NCBI GenBank assembly: GCA_021770845.1
Contig: JAETQF010000019.1
Location: forward strand, 1 to 47,389
Reading direction: 5' to 3'
Origin: Oscillospiraceae bacterium
GTDB lineage: Bacteria; Bacillota; Clostridia; Oscillospirales; Oscillospiraceae
Length of the DNA stretch: 47,389 bases
Position numbers and translations under genes: made by a program. Positions 42,761-47,389 of the stretch are shown piece by piece. How positions within the stretch are numbered: position 1 is the stretch's first letter; each line of letters starts with the position of its first letter. The notes under the pieces were generated by a model. That model did not search any database. It was not told the DNA's origin and saw only the letters and a list, made by a program, of their open reading frames with translations.

Positions 42761-44107
42761 TTATGGATATGGCATCTTAGGCATGAACCGTTTTGATGTC
42801 CACAGCCTGACCAGCATCAACAGTCCACGGACGCAAAGCTCCACCGCCATGGCAATCCAGACGCCGTGAAGGCCCAGCCGCCCCACCAGCAGCAGGGACA
42901 GCCCGATCCGAACCACCCAGATACTCAGCAGGTTGAGAATGCTGGGCACCAGGGTATCCTCCGCCCCCCGCAGTGCCCCGGACGCCACGATGGACACGGC
43001 GAACAGCGGCTCGGCCAGCAGCTCAATGCGCAGCACCTCCGCCGCCAGCGCCTGAACCTCCTTCGACGGCGTGAGCAGCTGGAACACCAGCGGACAGGCC
43101 GCCCACATCACCACGCCTGTCAGTGCCATCAGCGCCGCGCCAAGGGCGGTGGAGAGGTTCGCGTACCGTTTGGCCAGCTTGTTCTCCCCCGCACCCATGC
43201 TTTGGCCCACCAGGGTGGTGGCTGCGGAGCCAATGCCGTACCCGGGCATATAGCACAGGCTCTCCGCTGTGACGGCGAAGGAGTTCGCGGCAATGGCGGC
43301 TGTGCCAAGAGGTGCGATGATCCGGGTAGAGGCCACCATGGCCCCGCACATAGCCAGCTCCTGCCCCGCCACCGGGGATCCGATTTTGAACGCCCGGCGC
43401 AGAATACCTGGATCCAGCGGGCAGGGCTCCCGCCGGGTCAGACGCAAGGCCTGGGAGCGCACACAGCAGCACCACAGCATCGCCAGCGAGATCACCACCG
43501 TGGCCAGTCCCGTGCCGATTCCGGCCCCCAGCACCCCAAGCCGTGGAATGAACACAGCGTTAAACAAGACGTCCAGGCCGCACATAACGGCGTTCAGGAC
43601 ACTGGGCGTCACCATATTTCCGCTGCATTGCAGGCAGGAGGAGGCCAGCGAGTTCATCTGCATAAACGGAAGGGTGAGGGCGAACACCAGGAAATAGGCG
43701 GAGGCATCCGCCACGATGTCCGCGTCGCCTCCCAGCCAGTGGGGCAGAGGGGCGCTTAACGCCGCCCCCGCGAACAGCAGCAGGATGGACAGGATCAATC
43801 CGGCGGCAATGCCGTGCTTCATCACCCTGCGGGCCTCCACCTCCTCCCCCGCGCCGATATGGTGGGCCACCTGGACGGAGAAGCCTGCCGACACGCCGTA
43901 GATGAAGCCGCTCATCAGCCAGGTGCTGCTGGACACCAACCCGATGGCGGCGGAGGCCCCGGCCCCCAGCCTGCCCACCATGGCCGAGTCAATGTACTGC
44001 ATGACGATGGAGGTGATCTGGGTGAGGATGGCGGGCACGCTCAGCCGCCACACGCGGCTCAAGTGCACGGATATCCCGGCACCCCTCTGCTGACTGGATT
44101 CGTCCAC
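42761..44107 (-). CDS. MATE-family multidrug/toxin efflux transporter
   Basis: The start is GTG at 44107, seven bases after GGAGG. The 448-residue protein has twelve hydrophobic segments in two similar halves (SVPAILTQITSIVMQYIDSA early; GSPVAGQELAMCGAMVAST in the second half), the MATE pattern. Such proteins export cationic drugs or metabolites in exchange for sodium ions or protons. Length is normal. The substrate is unknown. It is not overlapped by neighbours, and no regulator lies beside it. Confidence 0.9.
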   Translation of the reverse strand: MDESSQQRGAGISVHLSRVWRLSVPAILTQITSIVMQYIDSAMVGRLGAGASAAIGLVSSSTWLMSGFIYGVSAGFSVQVAHHIGAGEEVEARRVMKHGIAAGLILSILLLFAGAALSAPLPHWLGGDADIVADASAYFLVFALTLPFMQMNSLASSCLQCSGNMVTPSVLNAVMCGLDVLFNAVFIPRLGVLGAGIGTGLATVVISLAMLWCCCVRSQALRLTRREPCPLDPGILRRAFKIGSPVAGQELAMCGAMVASTRIIAPLGTAAIAANSFAVTAESLCYMPGYGIGSAATTLVGQSMGAGENKLAKRYANLSTALGAALMALTGVVMWAACPLVFQLLTPSKEVQALAAEVLRIELLAEPLFAVSIVASGALRGAEDTLVPSILNLLSIWVVRIGLSLLLVGRLGLHGVWIAMAVELCVRGLLMLVRLWTSKRFMPKMPYP

Positions 44108-44198
44108 AGTTCAGCCTCCCTCCCGATACAAAGTGGTTATTTTTAAGGCATAGTATAGCACACCATCGGGAAAATGCAAGCTCCGTATCAGAGATCCC

Positions 44199-45162
44199 TT
44201 AAAACCCAAATGTTTCCTGTGCCCTATGGATGTTGCCCTCGGCATCGATGCCGAAGGGGCATCGCTTGGTACACGCGCCGCAGTGAATGCACTTTGACGC
44301 CGGGACGGACAGGCCGGAATACCGCCGAACCAGCTCGTCCACGCCGGCAAACCCGGGCACCGGACAGGCCACCTGGGGGATGGACAGAACATAGCTGATG
44401 CACTGCACCGGGGTCAGCTCCAGCAGGCCCTTCAGCCGCCCCTCCTCGTGGCCCTTCAGGATGTTCCCGGCGGCAAAGGGTTTCATGGCCGCGATGGGCA
44501 CCCCCATCTCCCCGCACAGGTCGTACAGCTCCTGCTTGGTGGGGTAGGCGTCCCGCTCCGCCTGGGTCATGGAGCGCACCTCCCGGCCTTTCATCCGGGC
44601 GTCCGCCGAGTCCTGGGGCAGCAGGTTGAACAGCGGGTTCACTGGGAACATGAGCACGTCCAGCTTCCCGCTTTTCACCGCCGCCAGGGCGATGTCCGTG
44701 CTGTGGGTGCTCAGGCCGATGAGCTTCGCCCGGCCCGCGTCCTTCAATTCCTTGGCGTAGGCATACATCCAGCCGTTGAGGATGGTGTCCAGGTCGTCAA
44801 AATCGTCGCAGTTGTGGAGGAACAGCACGTCGATGCAGTCCGGTGTCCAGCTTCTCATAAAACTGCTCCAAAAAGTCCTTGCACAGCGCCTCGTCCCGGG
44901 TTTTGACGTACTGGCCCTCCCGGTCGGCGCAGCCCAGATGGCCCGCCAGATACACCTTGTCCCGGACGCCCTTCAGCGCCTTCCCATAGTACTCCCGGGT
45001 GCTGGGGGTGCCCACGAACAGGTCGAAGTAGTTCACCCCGGCGTCCACCGCCGTCCGCACCAGGTCATAGACGGTCTGCTCGTCCGCCGTCCATACATAC
45101 TCACAACCCACGCCGATGGCGCTCACCTTGAGGCCGGTTTTGCCAAAATCCCGGTAAATCAT
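44199..45162 (-). pseudogene. Fe-S aldo/keto reductase, frameshifted
   Basis: The first frame (45162 to about 44845) starts MIYRDFGKTGLKVSAIGVG and runs to QFYEKLDT. A second frame continues from about 44845 with DCIDVLFLHN to the stop at 44199, with cluster CIHCGACTKRCP near the C-terminus. The joined length, 964 bases, is one more than a multiple of three, so one inserted base explains it. As in the gene at 18433, the catalytic lysine strand reads VYLAGHLG (no Lys), so the substitution marks a subfamily. The C-terminus has one CX2CX2CX3CP cluster where the other gene has two. The product is likely lost unless this is a sequence error. Confidence 0.82.
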
Positions 45163-45180
45163 GCTGTTTCCTCCCTGTTG

Positions 45181-46334
45181 TCAGTTGTTTTGGAAGATTT
45201 CCGTCAAAAATTCATCATAGGCCGGTATCCAGCCGCCCCCTGCCCCAAAGCCGTGGGGCATATCGTCCAGCTGGAGCCGCTCCACCGACACCCCCTCCGG
45301 CCCGTCGCTGCGGAACATGAACGCCCCGCCGGGGCGCTGCCCTCCCAGAAGTCCACCGCGTCCTCGATCCATCCCTCGGCCACGGTGCCCGTGCCCAGGC
45401 CGAAGCCGTGGCCCAGGCCCTCGTAGGCATGAAACTCGGTGGGAATGCCCAGGGCCTCCAGCCCTTCCAGCCGGGACTGCATGGTGCGCCAGTTGGCGAT
45501 GCCGTCACTGGTGCCCACGCAGGCGTAGGTGGGCGCGTCCCGCTCCGAAACGGTGGTGTACCCGGTGTACTGCATGATGACAGCCGCCGCCTGGGGGATA
45601 TCTGGGCGGCCAAAGGCGGCCATAGCATCCCCATTGCCCAGCTCCGCCGCCATCCGCGCCCCGGCGGAGCCGCCCCACAGGGAGCAGCCCTCGGGATCCA
45701 CTTGGAGCTCGTCCGCGTGGTCATAGATGTAGGCGATGGCCTGGGCCAGATCGGTGCAGGGGTCGTGGGGGCGGTAGATCAGGGCGAAGGCGTTGTAGCC
45801 CATCCTGCTCAGCTCCAGGGCGTGGGGGAAGCTGTCGTGCATGGCGCCCACATACATGAAGCCGCCGCCCGCGTTCACCACAGCGAACTTCTCTCCCGGC
45901 TCGCCTCGGAAGAAAAACAGCCCGGTGTCCCGCTTGGAGGGATCGGCGGCCATTTCCTCCTCGGTGTAGATGGGGTAAAAGACCTGCTCTCCCTGCTCCG
46001 CACGGCCGATCACGTCATTGACAATGTCCACCGTCCTGTCCGGCTGGATGTGGCTGTACCACACATAGACGCTGCTGGTGCTGACCTGGGCCAGCGTCAT
46101 GTCATCCGGCACGTCCCGATCCACCGGGAACAGCAGGCGTCCAAAGTCCCCCAGCGCGGGATTCGCGATGACCTCGCCCACGGTAGTATCCTCTGTCACA
46201 ATCGTTTCCCCCTTGGCCTGTGCGGCGTCAGCCCGAACCGTCTGATTTGGTTCGGGCTGATTGGCGTTGTTCCCGCAGCCCCACAGAGAAACCATCAGGG
46301 CAGACGCGGCCAAAAGCGATAACAAACGTTTCAT
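45181..46334 (-). pseudogene. Alpha/beta-hydrolase (esterase-like) lipoprotein with scarred C-terminus
   Basis: The main frame (46334 to about 45345) has a lipoprotein signal with lipobox SLWGC (Cys20) and a complete hydrolase core: NAGGGFMYVG as the oxyanion region, LWGGSAGARMA with the nucleophilic Ser, SDGIANW with the Asp and GLGHGFGLGTG with the His. After AVDFWEG the normal end is missing; the frame runs on into nonsense to 45204. In another frame GGAFMFRSDGPEGVS and MPHGFGAGGGW to the stop at 45181 look like the end of a second hydrolase. So the locus seems to be an almost complete esterase joined to the tail of a paralogue. The enzyme core could still be active. Confidence 0.72.
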
Positions 46335-46382
46335 TCTTTCTGTCCTTTCCTCATGATGGTACTTCCCTGTTTGTCTGAGGGC

Positions 46383-46635
46383 TCAGCCCAGATTTAACCC
46401 CTTCAGCCACTCGTCCACGTCCGCCGCCGCTTCCGCCACGTTCCGCTCACTGACGGTGAAGCCGTCGGTAACCACGTTGGCCCCCGGCTCCAGCTCCTGA
46501 ATCGTCTGGATCGTGCTGGAGAAGCGGCTCCCGTTGTGGACGTTGAAGGGGATCACCGTCTTGCCCGACAGGTCGTACTCGTCGAAAAAGCTGTACAGCG
46601 CCATGGGCATATCGTACCACCAGTTGGGGTATCCC
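46383..46635 (-). pseudogene. Flavodoxin C-terminal half (leftward)
   Basis: The minus frame reads GYPNWWYDMPMALYSFFDEY, LSGKTVIPFNVHNGS and ends in DEWLKGLNLG, the second half of a Flavodoxin_4-type protein with its FMN-contacting GYPxWW block. The N-terminal phosphate loop is absent: upstream of the GYP motif the strand is the complement of another half-flavodoxin. Confidence 0.75.
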
Positions 46636-46863
46636 ATCTGGTGGGGCATCGCGGCGTGGCCGGTCAATGACTTTGTAAAAAACAACGATTTCACCGGCAA
46701 GACGGTGATCCCCTTCTGCACCTCCTCCAGCTCCGGCCTGGGAGAGAGCGGCGAGCTACTGGCGGAGATGGCCGGAACGGGCGATTGGCAGACCGGGATG
46801 CGGTTTGCCTCCAGCGTCTCGGAGGCCGATGTGGCCGAGTGGGCCAACGGCCTGGGTGTCTGA
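46627..46863 (+). pseudogene. Flavodoxin C-terminal half (rightward)
   Basis: The plus frame reads GYPIWWGIAAWPVNDFVKNN, FTGKTVIPFCTSSSSG and ends in VAEWANGLGV. It is the second half of another flavodoxin, joined head to head with the leftward one at GGGTATCCC (46627-46635). No phosphate loop is present. Confidence 0.75.
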
Positions 46864-46877
46864 GGGGAGCGGGGCAA

Positions 46878-46975
46878 ATGAAGAACGTATGTTTGCTGAC
46901 TGCCTCGCCCACCGCGGGCGGAAACGGTGACGCGCTGATCGCGGCCGCGGAAAAACTTGGCGCACAGGTCAGACA
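46878..46975 (+). pseudogene. NADPH-dependent FMN reductase-like N-terminal fragment
   Basis: From the ATG at 46878 the frame reads MKNVCLLTASPTAGGNGDAL, as in flavodoxin-fold reductases with an SPTAGGNGD phosphate loop. After about GAQVRHLQL similarity ends, and the frame stops at 47027. The following bases belong to the RibD-like tail in another frame. Confidence 0.55.
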
Positions 46976-47262
46976 TCTACAACTGCGCCCTATCCCTGCG
47001 CAGGCTGAAGGAGCTGTTCCACATTGACCGCCTGCTGCTGGCCGGGGGCGCGGTGATGAACGCCTCGCTTTTGCAGTCTGGGCTCATCGACGAGCTGAGC
47101 GTCCTGGCGGCCCTGGTGGTGGACGGCGGGGACGGGGCGCCCCTGTTCCGCCGGGGCGGCATCCTCCCGGCCGCGGCTCCGGCGGCATTCAAGCTAAAGG
47201 ACGTGAAGCGGCTGGAGGGAGACGGCCTCTGGCTGCGCTATTTGAGACAGGAGGGCTCTTGA
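46976..47262 (+). pseudogene. RibD/DHFR-like C-terminal fragment
   Basis: The frame reads LKELFHIDRLLLAGGAVMNA, GLIDELSVLAALVVDGG and ends FKLKDVKRLEGDGLWLRYL. This is the C-terminal half of dihydrofolate reductase/RibD C-domain proteins. It lacks its N-terminal half and is joined to the FMN reductase fragment. Its stop overlaps the start of the next reductase gene (TGATG). Confidence 0.65.
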
Positions 47263-47279
47263 TGAACTACCGCATTTTA
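47262..47279 (+). pseudogene. Third aldo/keto reductase start, cut by an insertion sequence
   Basis: The ATG at 47262, after AGGAGGG, reads MNYRIL and then stops. The first reductase in this window begins MNYRRLGKTG, so this looks like the same family interrupted after about six codons. Confidence 0.5.
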
Positions 47280-47389
47280 AATAGTGTTTACACAAGCAAT
47301 GTGGTATAATAGGGACAACAGCCCAGAAAGAGGTGTTCCTATGAGTAACGAACAACAACGCCACGATATCAGTGATGAGGTATGGAACC
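47278..47389 (+). mobile_element. Insertion sequence, left end, running off the window
   Basis: The element begins near TTAAATAG (about 47277) where the reductase reading breaks. TATAAT lies at 47305-47310 upstream of the transposase start. The exact end and its terminal repeat cannot be fixed because the right end is outside. Confidence 0.5.
47341..47389 (+). CDS. IS5-type transposase, first 16 codons
   Basis: The ATG follows AGAGGTG. The visible residues MSNEQQRHDISDEVWN fit the start of IS5-family transposases (typically ...RHDISDExW). Only 16 codons are in the window. Confidence 0.55.
   Translation, partial: MSNEQQRHDISDEVWN

Overview
The window is GC-rich DNA that looks like an anaerobic Clostridia genome of the gut Oscillospirales type. 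Reasons: strong AGGAGG ribosome sites, an S-layer-homology surface protein, many Fe-S and oxygen-sensitive enzymes (anaerobic sulfatase-maturase-like radical SAM enzyme, Fe-S aldo/keto reductases, IlvD/Edd dehydratase), a sigma-54 activator and fermentation-type CoA chemistry. The species is an inference; no rRNA, tRNA or CRISPR array was seen.

Left part (1-18.2 kb): the 5' part of a serine recombinase runs off the left edge. A long inverted repeat separates it from a DUF134-NifX fusion gene. Next comes one enormous gene (1677-18146, 5489 codons) for a secreted surface protein. It has a Cys/His-rich head, about 50 small beta-type modules and three C-terminal SLH domains. The modules are nested: about 3-kb super-units with the order NA-NA-NA-G-NA-G occur four times in tandem.

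Middle-left (18.4-27.1 kb): an Fe-S aldo/keto reductase, a headless AraC fragment, and an extracytoplasmic redox/efflux locus. The locus has a response regulator, a sensor kinase lacking its ATPase domain, a cysteine-less TlpA-like lipoprotein with a frameshift, a MacB-like ABC transporter, and a divergent TlpA lipoprotein that keeps its CxxC. One 15-base box sits at the same distance from the -10 of all three promoters, so they look like one regulon. An ECF sigma remnant, a radical SAM maturase, and a ferredoxin plus NapH-like membrane Fe-S pair behind an FNR-like palindrome follow.

Centre (27.2-40.6 kb): a broken HepT toxin gene, an amino-acid permease with a metallophosphatase, and then the most coherent metabolic system. 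A sigma-54 activator gene lies between two outward-facing, nearly identical -24/-12 promoters. The left one drives a CoA-transferase and a DASS carboxylate transporter. The right one drives a second DASS transporter, a beta-keto acid cleavage enzyme (BKACE) and, beyond a hairpin, an IlvD/Edd dehydratase, a VOC protein and a 3-hydroxyisobutyrate-dehydrogenase-like enzyme. Together they read as uptake and acetyl-CoA-dependent breakdown of an unidentified hydroxy/keto carboxylate.

Right part (40.6-47.4 kb): metF with a strong promoter and a structured leader, a CHAP fragment and a MATE transporter. After that comes a stretch of decaying redox genes: a frameshifted Fe-S aldo/keto reductase, an esterase lipoprotein with a scarred C-terminus, two half-flavodoxins joined head to head, an FMN-reductase/RibD chimera, and a third aldo/keto reductase start cut after about six codons by an insertion sequence whose transposase runs off the right edge.
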